Part shown: in pieces, positions 1 to 8,594 of the stretch
Position numbering within the stretch: the first letter of the stretch is position 1
Layout of the letters: each line of letters starts with the position of its first letter
Assembly (NCBI RefSeq): GCF_002902725.1
Contig: NZ_PPRT01000007.1
Span: 23,061 to 87,060 of the forward strand
Source of the DNA: Staphylococcus caprae
GTDB lineage: Bacteria > Bacillota > Bacilli > Staphylococcales > Staphylococcaceae
Reading direction: 5' to 3'
Length of the DNA: 64,000 nucleotides
Translations under genes and position numbers: made by a program
The notes under the pieces: model-generated
What the model saw: the letters and a program-made list of their open reading frames with translations, nothing else
Database searches by the model: none
Told to the model about the DNA's origin: nothing

Positions 1-1
1 T

Positions 2-1039
2 GATATCAAAGGCACTATAGAAAAAGTTGAGAAAACGATGAAAGATATCGATGGTATTGCGAATGTTAAATCCGATTTAACACAAACTTATGATCAATAT
101 GAAATTAAAGTTGACCAAAATAAAGCAGCAGATAACGGCATCTCTGCGAGTCAATTAGCTATGAATCTAAATGAAAACTTACCTGAAAAGACGATTACAA
201 CAGTGAAAGAAAAAGGTAAGAAAATCGATGTTAAAGTGAAGCAAAATAAACAAACTGATTGGTCAGCGAAGAAATTGAATAACATAGAATTGAAGAAACC
301 GACAGGCGGAACGATTAAATTAAGTGAAATTGCTACATTGCAAAAGACTACAACGCCAAGTAAGTTAACTCAAGAAGATGGAGACTATGCTACGACTGTC
401 TCAGGCAAAGTCACTGATAAAGACGTAGGCGGAAAATCACGAGATGTTATGTCTAAATTAAACGATATTGATAAACCACATAACGTTAAATTGAATGTAG
501 GTGGTGCGACCGATGATATCAATACAGCTATTTCTCAACTTATTATAGCGATGGTCGCAGCAATTATTATCGTTTACTTAATACTTGTGATTACATTTAA
601 GGGTGGACTTGCGCCATTTACGATACTCTTTTCACTACCATTCACAGTGATAGGGGTTGTGCTAGCGCTCGTGATTACCGGAGAGACAATTTCCGTACCA
701 AGTCTTATAGGTATGTTAATGTTGATAGGTATTGTTGTTACTAATGCGATTGTATTAATAGATCGTGTCATTAATAATGAAAAGCAAGGTATGGCAATGA
801 AAGAAGCATTAATTGAAGCGGGTGGCACACGTATTAGACCGATATTGATGACTGCCATTGCGACAATTGGTGCCTTAATACCATTATTATTTGGTCAAGA
901 TAGTTCAATTCTTATTTCAAAAGGGATGGCCGCTACTGTGATAGGTGGTCTTGTGTCATCAACTATTCTGACACTCATCGTCGTGCCAGTCATTTACGAA
1001 ATACTATTCACGCTTAAAAACAAACTTTTTAGAAAATAG
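2..1039 (+). CDS. RND-family (AcrB/SwrC-like) efflux permease, C-terminal part, 5' end outside window
   Basis: This is the end of a proton-driven resistance-nodulation-division exporter of the inner membrane; Gram-positive members export lipids, surfactants or drugs. The reading frame is open from base 2, so the gene starts upstream. About 160 residues of soluble porter-like domain come first, followed by hydrophobic segments. The signature GIVVTNAIVLIDR, with the glycine- and arginine-rich loop EAGGTRIRPI after it, is typical of the second transmembrane half of AcrB-type proteins. The C-terminus is short and basic (LKNKLFRK). A strong hairpin follows the stop codon. The family call is firm; the substrate cannot be told from sequence. 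Confidence 0.9.
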   Translation, partial: DIKGTIEKVEKTMKDIDGIANVKSDLTQTYDQYEIKVDQNKAADNGISASQLAMNLNENLPEKTITTVKEKGKKIDVKVKQNKQTDWSAKKLNNIELKKPTGGTIKLSEIATLQKTTTPSKLTQEDGDYATTVSGKVTDKDVGGKSRDVMSKLNDIDKPHNVKLNVGGATDDINTAISQLIIAMVAAIIIVYLILVITFKGGLAPFTILFSLPFTVIGVVLALVITGETISVPSLIGMLMLIGIVVTNAIVLIDRVINNEKQGMAMKEALIEAGGTRIRPILMTAIATIGALIPLLFGQDSSILISKGMAATVIGGLVSSTILTLIVVPVIYEILFTLKNKLFRK

Positions 1040-1053
1040 ACTCATAAAACGAA

Positions 1054-1097
1054 AAAATCGACTTAGGCCGCTCACCATGGTAGCCTAAGTCGATTTT
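1054..1097. terminator. Bidirectional terminator between convergent genes
   Basis: A perfect 15-bp inverted repeat (1054-1068 with 1083-1097, core TCGACTTAGGC) has A-runs on the left and T-runs on the right. It can therefore work for the RND gene on the plus strand and for the small membrane protein gene converging from the minus strand. Confidence 0.9.
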
Positions 1098-1103
1098 CCA
1101 TTA

Positions 1104-1430
1104 TTAATATAAGAATAGCGCCAATATCACATAAATCACTATCAAAATAATTGATATAATATTTAAAATGTTAACGCCTTTTTCGTCGTCTTTCAGTTTT
1201 TTAAAGCCAGTGACTTCAATATTACCTACAAGCAATAATAAGACGATAAATACCCACCAGTTTTCTTTAGGGAATTGCAAAGTAGTGATAGCAACTACAA
1301 ATAATAATAAAACACCCATGATAATTCTTAAAATTCTAGTAAAAATTGAACGCATTTTAAAAATACTAATATAAGCGACAATTAAATATAAAATGGGCAA
1401 TAAGATAAGATACAGTAGCATCTGAGACAT
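1104..1430 (-). CDS. Small hydrophobic membrane protein of unknown function
   Basis: The 108-residue product is almost entirely hydrophobic. It has three or four membrane segments: residues 1-24, about 33-50, about 58-70, and a C-terminal segment at about 88-108. A charged loop (FKKLKDDEKG) precedes the last segment. I recognise no enzymatic motif. AAGGAAAGG lies directly before the ATG, which supports the start. The gene is monocistronic: it runs towards the RND permease and shares the hairpin terminator with it. Conservation at this place in other staphylococci seems likely but could not be checked. Confidence 0.7.
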   Translation of the reverse strand: MSQMLLYLILLPILYLIVAYISIFKMRSIFTRILRIIMGVLLLFVVAITTLQFPKENWWVFIVLLLLVGNIEVTGFKKLKDDEKGVNILNIISIILIVIYVILALFLY

Positions 1431-1671
1431 CCTTTCCTTTACGAATATTATATTAGCACGATAAAAAGTAGCTGACTAGGATGTCTAGTCAACGGTATAT
1501 GTAAATCCAGAACTAATTATAAAAATAGCCATTGAATGTTTAAATTAGAATGTGATGATGTGTTTGTACGATCGAGCTTGTCCGATGCAACCTGTGATAG
1601 CAACTTGCTTTATTAATGCCATGCACATTACTTTGTCGACGCGCGCAATCTTTTTATTAAATTCAACTCAA

Positions 1672-1836
1672 TTAGCTATTCATTTTAGCGCGGACATCTG
1701 CTATTTCTTTTTCAATTTCTTCTAATTGATTAAGTAGTGGGTCAATATTTTGATTGAGCGATTCACGTTTATCTAAATCATTCTGTAAACGTACGTAATC
1801 ATACTTAAGTTCTGTTAATTTAGATTCTAAATCCAT
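1672..1836 (-). CDS. Short coiled-coil protein (SE1832-like family)
   Basis: A 54-residue product beginning MDLESKLTELKYDYVRLQ. It is highly charged and leucine/isoleucine-spaced through its length, as expected of a single long helix or coiled coil, with no membrane segment. GGAG sits 10 bases upstream of the ATG (1847-1850). It resembles the small staphylococcal proteins annotated as the SE1832 family, and the neighbourhood fits; that name is from memory. Function is unknown. The regular heptad-like pattern and the ribosome binding site argue that it is a real gene. Confidence 0.65.
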   Translation of the reverse strand: MDLESKLTELKYDYVRLQNDLDKRESLNQNIDPLLNQLEEIEKEIADVRAKMNS

Positions 1837-1986
1837 AGAAACAAATCTCCTTTTATAATTGAAATTGATTATTAACTATATTTAAATAAGATTATATCAT
1901 GAAACAAGACACTTCTAAAAATTGAAAGAGATATGTTAAAGTTATCAACTGTAAAAAGTGAAATTTTTGGGAAAGAAGGAATACAT

Positions 1987-2895
1987 GTGACTGAACAATT
2001 TGTCATGATTATATTACTCATTGCGCTTGGTTATTTCCTAAAACGTATCAATTATTTAAAAGCAACAGATAGCCAAGTTCTTTCAACGCTCGTATTAAAT
2101 GTCACATTACCTTCTCTCGTTATCGTTAACTTAAACAGTGCCGATTTAAATATGTCATTCTCTATTTTACCAATCATGATGATTGTGTATGGTGTGATTG
2201 CTAAAATCATTGTTGTATGGTTTTTCAGAAAGTATGACAATCACATGCGTGGCTCAGTAGGAATGATGACAGGGTCAATGAACATCGGACTCTTCGCATA
2301 TCCATTAGTTAACGCAATTTGGCCTGAAAAGGGTATGGTATATTTCGGTATGGCGGATATCGGTGGCGCAGTCATTATGTTCGGAGTAACTTACTTTGTA
2401 GGGAGTTATTTTAGTGAAGGGGCAGACCAATTCAATTTTAAATTCTTAGGGAAAAAATTGATTCAATCTGTACCGCTCGTGACATATATTGTGATGTTTA
2501 TACTGAATATGTCTAATATTCATATTTGGAAACCGGCGATAGATTTCTTTAGTATTCTTTCTAAAGCCAATATGCCTTTATCTATGATTTTACTAGGTGT
2601 CATGTTAAGTTTTAGCATTGATAGAGAATACTTGCCTGTGACAATTAAATATTTATGTCTACATTACGGCTTAGCGATTGTAGCTGGTACACTCGTTCAT
2701 TTCTTTTTACCGGTTTCAGATCAAATGATTAAAACAACATTGCTAATTACATGGTTGTTACCTGTAGGCGTAGCGATCATTCCTTATTCTATTCAATTTA
2801 AATATAAGACATTGCCTTTTATAGGTATGGTCACCAACTTAACGATTGTGATCAGTATTGTCATACTCTATATTTATCAAGCACTCTTTGTATAA
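1987..2895 (+). CDS. AEC (auxin efflux carrier/malate permease) family transporter
   Basis: A secondary transporter of the membrane; characterised bacterial relatives move malate or other carboxylates. About ten hydrophobic segments span the 302 residues. The N-terminus (FVMIILLIALGYFLKR) and the ATGSMNIGLFAYPL-like motif near the middle of the first half (GSMNIGLFAYPLV) are typical of the family. I chose the GTG at 1987, preceded by AAAGAAGGA, over an upstream in-frame ATG at 1933 that has no ribosome binding site and would add a polar tail before the first membrane helix. The gene stands alone. The substrate is not predictable. Confidence 0.85.
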   Translation: MTEQFVMIILLIALGYFLKRINYLKATDSQVLSTLVLNVTLPSLVIVNLNSADLNMSFSILPIMMIVYGVIAKIIVVWFFRKYDNHMRGSVGMMTGSMNIGLFAYPLVNAIWPEKGMVYFGMADIGGAVIMFGVTYFVGSYFSEGADQFNFKFLGKKLIQSVPLVTYIVMFILNMSNIHIWKPAIDFFSILSKANMPLSMILLGVMLSFSIDREYLPVTIKYLCLHYGLAIVAGTLVHFFLPVSDQMIKTTLLITWLLPVGVAIIPYSIQFKYKTLPFIGMVTNLTIVISIVILYIYQALFV

Positions 2896-3017
2896 TTGTA
2901 TTTGCTCCTTTTGAAAATTAAAATTAAGTGCAGATACCTTTAACGTGGGATGAATCACTTGAGAAAGGAACAACATCCTCACTCATTAAAAATAAACGAA
3001 ATATTGTATATAAAAAT
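2896..3017. other. Intergenic stretch between AEC gene and dispersed repeat
   Basis: AT-rich sequence with no convincing gene. A short open frame begins at 2928 and runs into the repeat, but it lacks a ribosome binding site and its second half is only repeat sequence. An 11-base string, ACCTTTAACGT (about 2940-2950), also occurs at the edge of the other repeat copy near 50.45 kb, so the element may once have extended this far. Confidence 0.5.
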
Positions 3018-3169
3018 AGAGGTTGGGAATTGTGTTCTGGGAAACCGATTAACGGTGTCCCAAAAGCAGGATTTTCAGCAGTAACACTCACAATTCGACA
3101 AAATTTGAGAAACAATTTTGCGCATTGATCGGCTCTGCTCAAATCCTAAACACTTTTATCCCGACCTCT
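3018..3169. repeat. Dispersed intergenic repeat, copy A (inverted relative to copy B)
   Basis: Bounded by near-perfect terminal inverted repeats, AGAGGTTGGGA on the left and TCCCGACCTCT on the right. About 130 bases of its interior (from CTGGGAAACCGATT to AACACTTTTATCCC) match the reverse complement of the element at 50.31-50.47 kb with roughly nine differences counted by eye. It lies between the AEC gene and the glucose dehydrogenase gene. The frames through it on both strands are artefacts. Confidence 0.85.
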
Positions 3170-3209
3170 ATTATTTTTGTACAAGTATGTCCAAGGATGT
3201 TACTTCAAA

Positions 3210-4001
3210 TTATCCTTTACCACCCATAAATGCAGGATAATTTGTCATACCACCATCAACATATAAAGTTGTGCCATGGATATAGCTGGCTAAATCAGAT
3301 GCTAAGAATAAAGCAACATTGGCTACATCTTGAGCTTCTCCAATTTCACGTGCTGGAATCATTTCTAAAGTTTCTTCACGTGTTTTAGGATCAGAGAATT
3401 TCTCTTTCGTATGTTCAGTGACAATGGCACCTGGAGAAATATTGTTAATACGGATACCATATTGCGCATATTCCATAGACATCGTTTCCATCATTAACTT
3501 CATTCCGCCTTTGCTTGCAGCATAGTTGACGTAATTTGGCCATGGAATCGTATCATGAACACTTGAAGTATTAATGATCACGCCTTTTTTATCTTCTTTA
3601 AGGAATTGGTTAATGGCTTCTCGTGAACCGATAAATGCGCCAGTTAAGTTAATATCGATCACTTTTTGCCATTCATCTAATGACATTTCGTGCGTTGGGA
3701 TTGGCTTTTCAAAACCAGCATTATTAATCATAATATCAATGGTGCCGAACGTTTCCACTGCAGATTGAACAAGATGCTTCACATCTTCTTCTACAGATAC
3801 ATCGCCTTGAACTGCGATAGCTTGTCCGCCAGCGCTTTGAATCGTATTTTTAAGTTCTTCTAATTCATCTAAATGACGATCAGAACGATAATTTAATACA
3901 ACTTTTGCTTTCGCTTTACCAAAGTTTTCAGCAAATGATTTGCCTATACCACTACCTGCTCCGGTAATAACGACTACTTTGTTTTCTAATTCTTGAAACA
4001 T
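3210..4001 (-). CDS. gdh: Glucose 1-dehydrogenase, short-chain dehydrogenase family
   Basis: Expected to oxidise glucose to gluconolactone with NAD(P)+ in the cytoplasm. The 263-residue product shows the Rossmann motif TGAGSGIG at 13-20, NNAG at 93-96, and the catalytic triad S147, Y160, K164 in the context SSVH...YAASKGG, which closely follows Bacillus GDH. The C-terminus contains the family's YVDGGMT and a short tail. GGGGGAG precedes the ATG. It lies 19 bases downstream of the glucose uptake gene and is surely cotranscribed, giving an uptake-plus-oxidation pair known from S. xylosus and other staphylococci. Glucose specificity is inferred from the partner and the overall similarity. Confidence 0.9.
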   Translation of the reverse strand: MFQELENKVVVITGAGSGIGKSFAENFGKAKAKVVLNYRSDRHLDELEELKNTIQSAGGQAIAVQGDVSVEEDVKHLVQSAVETFGTIDIMINNAGFEKPIPTHEMSLDEWQKVIDINLTGAFIGSREAINQFLKEDKKGVIINTSSVHDTIPWPNYVNYAASKGGMKLMMETMSMEYAQYGIRINNISPGAIVTEHTKEKFSDPKTREETLEMIPAREIGEAQDVANVALFLASDLASYIHGTTLYVDGGMTNYPAFMGGKG

Positions 4002-4020
4002 TTTGACTCCCCCTAGACTA

Positions 4021-4884
4021 CTATTTTAAGTTACCTAGAATAATTGATGCGATAATAATAACGACAATACCTGACCATATACCAATCATTTGGCGGCGAT
4101 CTTTTTTCTCTCCTAAAATAAAAATCCCACCTAATGTAGATACGATAACAAGTAATTGTGATAATGAGAAACTTGTTGCTACACCCACTTTAGGTTGTGA
4201 GTAGAACATAAATAAGTTACCAATACCCCATACGACACCAGGTATGAGATTGAGCGCAGTAGATTTAACAGAGGTTTGATGATTCATTGATAGAATAAAT
4301 CCTCCGATTGCCATACCAATTGATTGGAAGAATAGGGCATCTGTACCACTTACTCCGAAAATATCGCCAAGTACGACATAACCTACATAGCCAACTGTGG
4401 ATATAAGTAAAATCCCCATTGCTTTTTTAAATTCTGGATTGTTAGATGTACCTTCATTCTTAGCTTTAAGTGACGTTAAAGCAATACCGACTACAAGTAA
4501 TACCATTGCAATTAAGCCCATGACAACTTGAACCATTGTGCTCCATTCTCCTAAGAAAATAGCACTAAACAAGGTTGTACCAACAAGTTGCATACCTGTA
4601 GATATTGGCATAGTTTTTGATACACCGATTAAATTGACTGATTTCAATTGATTGCCTTGACCAAATGCCCAAAGCGCACCAGAAATCAGACCTACAATAA
4701 TGACAGTAAAATTATCAAAAGCAGCATTACCAGTTAATAGTAAACCGATACCGACAATTAATGTTCCTAATGTCGTGCCTCGGATTTGATTGTAGGGGCC
4801 ACCACCTACAAATACATTTATAATTACAACACTACCCCAAAAAAGGGCCGGTAATAGTGCGATAAGAAAGTCTAAAATTTGCAC
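4021..4884 (-). CDS. glcU: GlcU-type glucose uptake permease (GRP/DMT-like)
   Basis: A non-PTS sugar permease of about ten membrane helices (287 residues) that brings in free glucose for the dehydrogenase encoded immediately downstream. The N-terminus [25 protein letters not shown] and the glycine-rich paired repeats fit the glucose/ribose porter family (GlcU, RbsU). Translation starts at a GTG with AGGAG about a dozen bases upstream, a long but acceptable spacing. A promoter and a small palindrome at the likely transcript start lie upstream. Assignment to GlcU rather than RbsU rests on the gdh neighbour. Confidence 0.88.
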   Translation of the reverse strand: MQILDFLIALLPALFWGSVVIINVFVGGGPYNQIRGTTLGTLIVGIGLLLTGNAAFDNFTVIIVGLISGALWAFGQGNQLKSVNLIGVSKTMPISTGMQLVGTTLFSAIFLGEWSTMVQVVMGLIAMVLLVVGIALTSLKAKNEGTSNNPEFKKAMGILLISTVGYVGYVVLGDIFGVSGTDALFFQSIGMAIGGFILSMNHQTSVKSTALNLIPGVVWGIGNLFMFYSQPKVGVATSFSLSQLLVIVSTLGGIFILGEKKDRRQMIGIWSGIVVIIIASIILGNLK

Positions 4885-4912
4885 TTATTACTCACTCTCC
4901 TAAAACATGATT

Positions 4913-4966
4913 AAGTGTCCCCTTAACACTTGAAATCATTTTAAAGCATAAAAATTAATAAGTAAA
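4913..4966 (-). promoter_or_regulatory. glcU-gdh promoter with palindrome at the transcript start
   Basis: Read on the minus strand: -35 TTTACT (4961-4966), a 17-bp spacer, and -10 TAAAAT (4938-4943). The inverted repeat AAGTGT/ACACTT (4926-4931 and 4913-4918) lies at the expected start of the transcript. It could be an operator or a 5' hairpin. Confidence 0.55.
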
Positions 4967-5100
4967 AAACAAAAACTTGAAGTTGCAATAATTGTAATTA
5001 CTAATCATTGTAATTAAGTGAAACAATTTGAATGTTAAAACATTAAGAAAGGTTAGTGTTTGTATTTTCGAAATAAGAAGACAAATAGTATAGAAATTAA
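4967..5100. other. AT-rich spacer, nothing recognised
   Basis: Between the glcU promoter and the terminator of the GNAT gene there is only AT-rich DNA, including the near-repeated TTGTAATTA words around 4990-5015. I see no gene or RNA here. Confidence 0.5.
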
Positions 5101-5171
5101 AAAGACTGTAAATCACACGTTAGTTTTAGAACTATAGGTTAAAGCTCTAAAAACAATATTGATTCACAGTC
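5101..5171 (-). terminator. Terminator of the GNAT gene
   Basis: On the minus strand, GACTGTGAATCA (5160-5171) pairs with TGATTTACAGTC (5104-5115) and is followed by a T-run. The loop contains a second possible small stem (TAGAGC.../...GTTCTA). Confidence 0.7.
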
Positions 5172-5211
5172 AAAGTTTATTGTTATATTTATTTAAAAAT
5201 ATGATATTCAG

Positions 5212-6096
5212 TTATTGAGTGAAATCTTGGTGCAGATGTTGAGGTTCGAATTTATATTTTTTATATTCGTAATTAATTTGAAATCCTAGTTCATTAAAGC
5301 GTTCCACAAGTTTGCTGTTTTTATTACGGATTTTGAAATAAACCTTATGAATAGAATAATGTTCAAAAGCAAATTTCAACGCATATTCTAATAAATCAAA
5401 GGCAATCCCTTTAAGTCGATAATCAATATGAGAACTAAAATATTTAATTTCAGCACTATGTCGTTCAGCATCTACTCGTAAATATAAATAACCTTTAAGT
5501 AACCCTTCGCTAACAAATAAGAACAATCGGTGATGTTCATCTAGTGATTCTATAATCTCCTCCGGTGTCATCGCATCATGTTTGAAAGTCATTAAATGTA
5601 ACTTACTGAATGCACGATAAAAACCTCTTTGATATTCAATGATATTCTGACTATTAAAAGTCTCTCCTAGATCTTGGTGAGCTTCTAAATAATAATCTGT
5701 AAAATTATAGCTTGCATGTATTTGCTTCATGAAAGGTTTGTATTCTTGCACACCTTCTTCAAATGAAAAATTAAAAATAGTCTCTTCGGGTTGATGTTCA
5801 GTTAATTTGTCGAAAAGTAATTGGAAGTGCTCGTCATCGAGTTGGAAATCTTGTGCTATAAAAGGTCCTATCACTTTATATCGATGATGATCATATGAGA
5901 AAGCGAGCATTAAAGCTAAAATTGTTCCATCTTCTGTCAACGCGACAACTCCAGAATTGCTAATTGCTTCATTTAATAAAGTATCAAAGTCTTCATATTG
6001 TTGTGGAAGTTTATATAAATAAGATGTTGATAGGTATAGAGATGATTCAATAAATGCTTTTATTTCTTGTGGCTCACTCAATTGAATGATATCCAT
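5212..6096 (-). CDS. GNAT-fold acetyltransferase family protein, substrate unknown
   Basis: A predicted cytoplasmic N-acetyltransferase of 294 residues. The C-terminal half carries the GNAT pattern: a strand pair (HRLFLFVSEGLLKGYLYLRV), then EIKYFSSHIDYRLKGIAFDLLEYALKFAF, where the acetyl-CoA loop would lie, then VYFKIRNKNSKLVERFNELGF, the usual 'N..s..l.ek.GF' ending. The N-terminal half is a divergent GNAT-like domain. I start at the ATG at 6096 because GGAGGT stands six bases before it; an in-frame upstream ATG would begin inside that site. The gene stands alone with its own terminator. Acceptor substrate cannot be inferred. Confidence 0.75.
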   Translation of the reverse strand: MDIIQLSEPQEIKAFIESSLYLSTSYLYKLPQQYEDFDTLLNEAISNSGVVALTEDGTILALMLAFSYDHHRYKVIGPFIAQDFQLDDEHFQLLFDKLTEHQPEETIFNFSFEEGVQEYKPFMKQIHASYNFTDYYLEAHQDLGETFNSQNIIEYQRGFYRAFSKLHLMTFKHDAMTPEEIIESLDEHHRLFLFVSEGLLKGYLYLRVDAERHSAEIKYFSSHIDYRLKGIAFDLLEYALKFAFEHYSIHKVYFKIRNKNSKLVERFNELGFQINYEYKKYKFEPQHLHQDFTQ

Positions 6097-6346
6097 TAAT
6101 CTACCTCCGTCTCTCACGTCTTTAATTTAAATGTATTTTGCCGATAAGTTCTTCCTTAATTATATTATATTTCTAGAGAAATAAAAGTTTATCGATATAC
6201 TCACATGTTACAATATGACTAATACTAATCAATGGATCAGATAGTTTATTTATGAAAAGTGTTAAATAGAATGACCGTAAGAATTAAATCATTACTTATT
6301 TAATATAAACTATTGATGTAATTCATTTTCAGAAAGGGAAGTTATG

Positions 6347-8482
6347 ATGAAATCCTTAATATTAGCTGAAAAGCCATCGGTAGCGCGAGACATAGCCGAT
6401 GCACTTCATATTAAAAATAAAAAGAATGGCTATATCGAGAACGAAAAATATATAGTGACTTGGGCTCTAGGACACTTGGTCACAAATGCGACACCAGAAC
6501 AATATGATGCGTCATATAAAGAGTGGAAACTTGAAGATTTACCGATTATTCCTAAATATATGAAAACGATAGTTATTGGTAAAACAAGTAAACAATTTAA
6601 AATTGTTAAGTCATTAATATTAGATAAAAAAGTAAAAGATATTATTATTGCGACGGATGCAGGACGCGAAGGTGAACTTGTAGCAAGACTTATTCTAGAT
6701 AAAGTTGGAAATAAAAAGCCTATTCAGCGCTTATGGATTAGTTCTGTAACGAAAAAGGCAATACAAGAAGGATTTAAACATTTAAAAGATGGTCGAGCAT
6801 ATAATAGTCTGTATCATGCGGCATTAGCTCGTAGTGAAGCGGATTGGATAGTAGGGATTAATGCGACACGTGCATTAACGACGAAATACGATGCACAATT
6901 ATCTTTAGGTCGTGTACAAACACCAACCATTCAACTCGTTCAGTCCAGACAAGATGACATTAATCATTTTCAACCTGAAAAATATTATACGCTCTCAATT
7001 AAAGTAGATGGATATGAGTTCACGTTTAATACGCAAAAGCATTTTAAAAATAAAGAAGACCTAGAAACGATTGAACAACAAGTGAAGAATCAAGAGGGGA
7101 AAGTAATAGATGTAAAATCCAAGCACAAGAAGTTGTATCCTCAACAGCTATACAATTTAACAGATATACAACAAGATGCGTATCGTCGTTTCAAAATGGG
7201 GCCTAAAGAAACATTGAACACATTACAACATTTATATGAACGACATAAGATTGTAACGTATCCACGTACAGATTCTAATTATTTAACACATGATATGGTA
7301 AGTACAATTAAAGAACGTTTACAAGCTTTGCTTGCAACAAATTATAAATCTCATGTGCGTGAACTTATTGGTCAATCATTCTCACCTAAAATGTCTATAT
7401 TTAATGATAGTAAGGTATCAGATCACCATGCGATTATACCAACTGAAGTGAGACCATCTCTCGAACAACTGAGCCAAAGAGAATTTAAAATCTACATGCT
7501 TATTGTTGAAAGATTTCTAGAATCTTTAATGAAACCATACGAGTATGAAGGCGTGACGGTTAACTTTGAAGTGGGCGATTTGATGTTCAGTTTAAAAGAG
7601 AATATCCCTAAACAATTAGGATTCAAAGCCTTAAAAGAAGATACATTACAGCCATCAAAATCACATCAATTTGTGATTGGACAACAGTTTAAAGTTCAAA
7701 AAGTTGATATACATGAGCATGAAACTAAACCGCCTGAATACTTTAATGAAGGTTCATTATTGAAAGCAATGGAAAATCCTCAAAACTATATTCAGTTGGA
7801 TAATAAAAAATATGCTCAAACTCTCAAACAAACAGGTGGAATTGGTACTGTCGCAACACGCGCTGACATCATCGATAAACTGTTTAATATGAATGCACTT
7901 GAAGTACGTGATGGTAAAATTAAAGTAACATCCAAAGGGAAACAGATATTAGAATTAGCGCCAAGTGAATTAACTTCACCATTGTTAACGGCCCAATGGG
8001 AAGAAAAACTTACACAAATTGAAAAGGGCCGATATAATTCAAAGAAATTTATGGATGAAATGAAGCATTTTACTAAAGATATAGTGCAGAAAATTAAAAA
8101 AAGTGAACAAAAATATAAACATGATAACTTAACTACAACCGAGTGTCCTACATGCGGTAAATTTATGATTAAAGTAAAAACTAAAAATGGACAAATGTTA
8201 GTTTGTCAGGATCCTTCATGCAAAACGAAGAAAAATGTTCAGCGTAAGACTAATGCACGCTGTCCAAATTGTAAGAAAAAAATGACGTTATTTGGTAGAG
8301 GGAAAGAAGCGGTATATCGATGTGTATGTGGGCATTCTGAAACCCAAGCTCAAATGGATAAACGTATGAAAGAAAAATCCAGCGGTAAAGTTTCTCGTAA
8401 AGAGATGAAAAAATATATGGGAAATCAGGAAGAAATAGATAATAATCCTTTCAAAGATGCTTTGAAAAATTTGAAATTGTAG
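6347..8482 (+). CDS. topB: DNA topoisomerase III
   Basis: A type IA topoisomerase that breaks and passes single strands to decatenate replication and recombination intermediates. The 711-residue product has the N-terminal TOPRIM domain with [14 protein letters not shown] and the ATDAGREGE acidic motif, the catalytic tyrosine Y305 in YPRTDSNYL, and the SLGRVQTPT motif. Two C-terminal four-cysteine zinc ribbons follow (CPTCGK...CQDPSCK and CPNCKK...CVCG). Two adjacent ATGs occur; the second (6347) is better spaced from AGAAAGGGAAG. A weak hairpin (GCGAAC/GTTCGC, 8490-8525) follows the stop. Confidence 0.96.
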   Translation: MKSLILAEKPSVARDIADALHIKNKKNGYIENEKYIVTWALGHLVTNATPEQYDASYKEWKLEDLPIIPKYMKTIVIGKTSKQFKIVKSLILDKKVKDIIIATDAGREGELVARLILDKVGNKKPIQRLWISSVTKKAIQEGFKHLKDGRAYNSLYHAALARSEADWIVGINATRALTTKYDAQLSLGRVQTPTIQLVQSRQDDINHFQPEKYYTLSIKVDGYEFTFNTQKHFKNKEDLETIEQQVKNQEGKVIDVKSKHKKLYPQQLYNLTDIQQDAYRRFKMGPKETLNTLQHLYERHKIVTYPRTDSNYLTHDMVSTIKERLQALLATNYKSHVRELIGQSFSPKMSIFNDSKVSDHHAIIPTEVRPSLEQLSQREFKIYMLIVERFLESLMKPYEYEGVTVNFEVGDLMFSLKENIPKQLGFKALKEDTLQPSKSHQFVIGQQFKVQKVDIHEHETKPPEYFNEGSLLKAMENPQNYIQLDNKKYAQTLKQTGGIGTVATRADIIDKLFNMNALEVRDGKIKVTSKGKQILELAPSELTSPLLTAQWEEKLTQIEKGRYNSKKFMDEMKHFTKDIVQKIKKSEQKYKHDNLTTTECPTCGKFMIKVKTKNGQMLVCQDPSCKTKKNVQRKTNARCPNCKKKMTLFGRGKEAVYRCVCGHSETQAQMDKRMKEKSSGKVSRKEMKKYMGNQEEIDNNPFKDALKNLKL

Positions 8483-8489
8483 ATAAATA

Positions 8490-8545
8490 GCGAACAAAAT
8501 CATGAGATTAAAATTAAAAGTTCGCGTTTAGTATTGTTTTTTACG
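8490..8545 (+). terminator. Probable weak terminator of topB
   Basis: GCGAAC (8490-8495) can pair with GTTCGC (8520-8525) across a 24-base AT-rich loop. A T-rich run ending in TTTTTT comes shortly after. The stem is short, so some read-through into the permease gene is possible. Confidence 0.4.
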
Positions 8546-8594
8546 AATATAGGTATTAAAATATTAAAGTATTTCAAATAAAGGAGCATTTACC

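Noticed and set aside
574..858. Open frame antisense to the RND permease
   Set aside because: Shadow of a strongly conserved coding sequence; no start signal and a threonine/isoleucine-rich low-complexity product. The same applies to antisense frames over pbuG, rplB, rplN, asp23, mdeA and others.
2928..3128. A 66-codon open frame on the plus strand (and a 72-codon one on the minus strand) over the repeat
   Set aside because: No ribosome binding site, and half of each frame is the non-coding dispersed repeat that recurs at 50.3 kb without the frame intact.
8483..8594. Purine riboswitch before the PbuG-type permease
   Set aside because: The spacer is only 112 bases; the conserved purine-aptamer loops are not visible, and the one stem present fits a topB terminator better.
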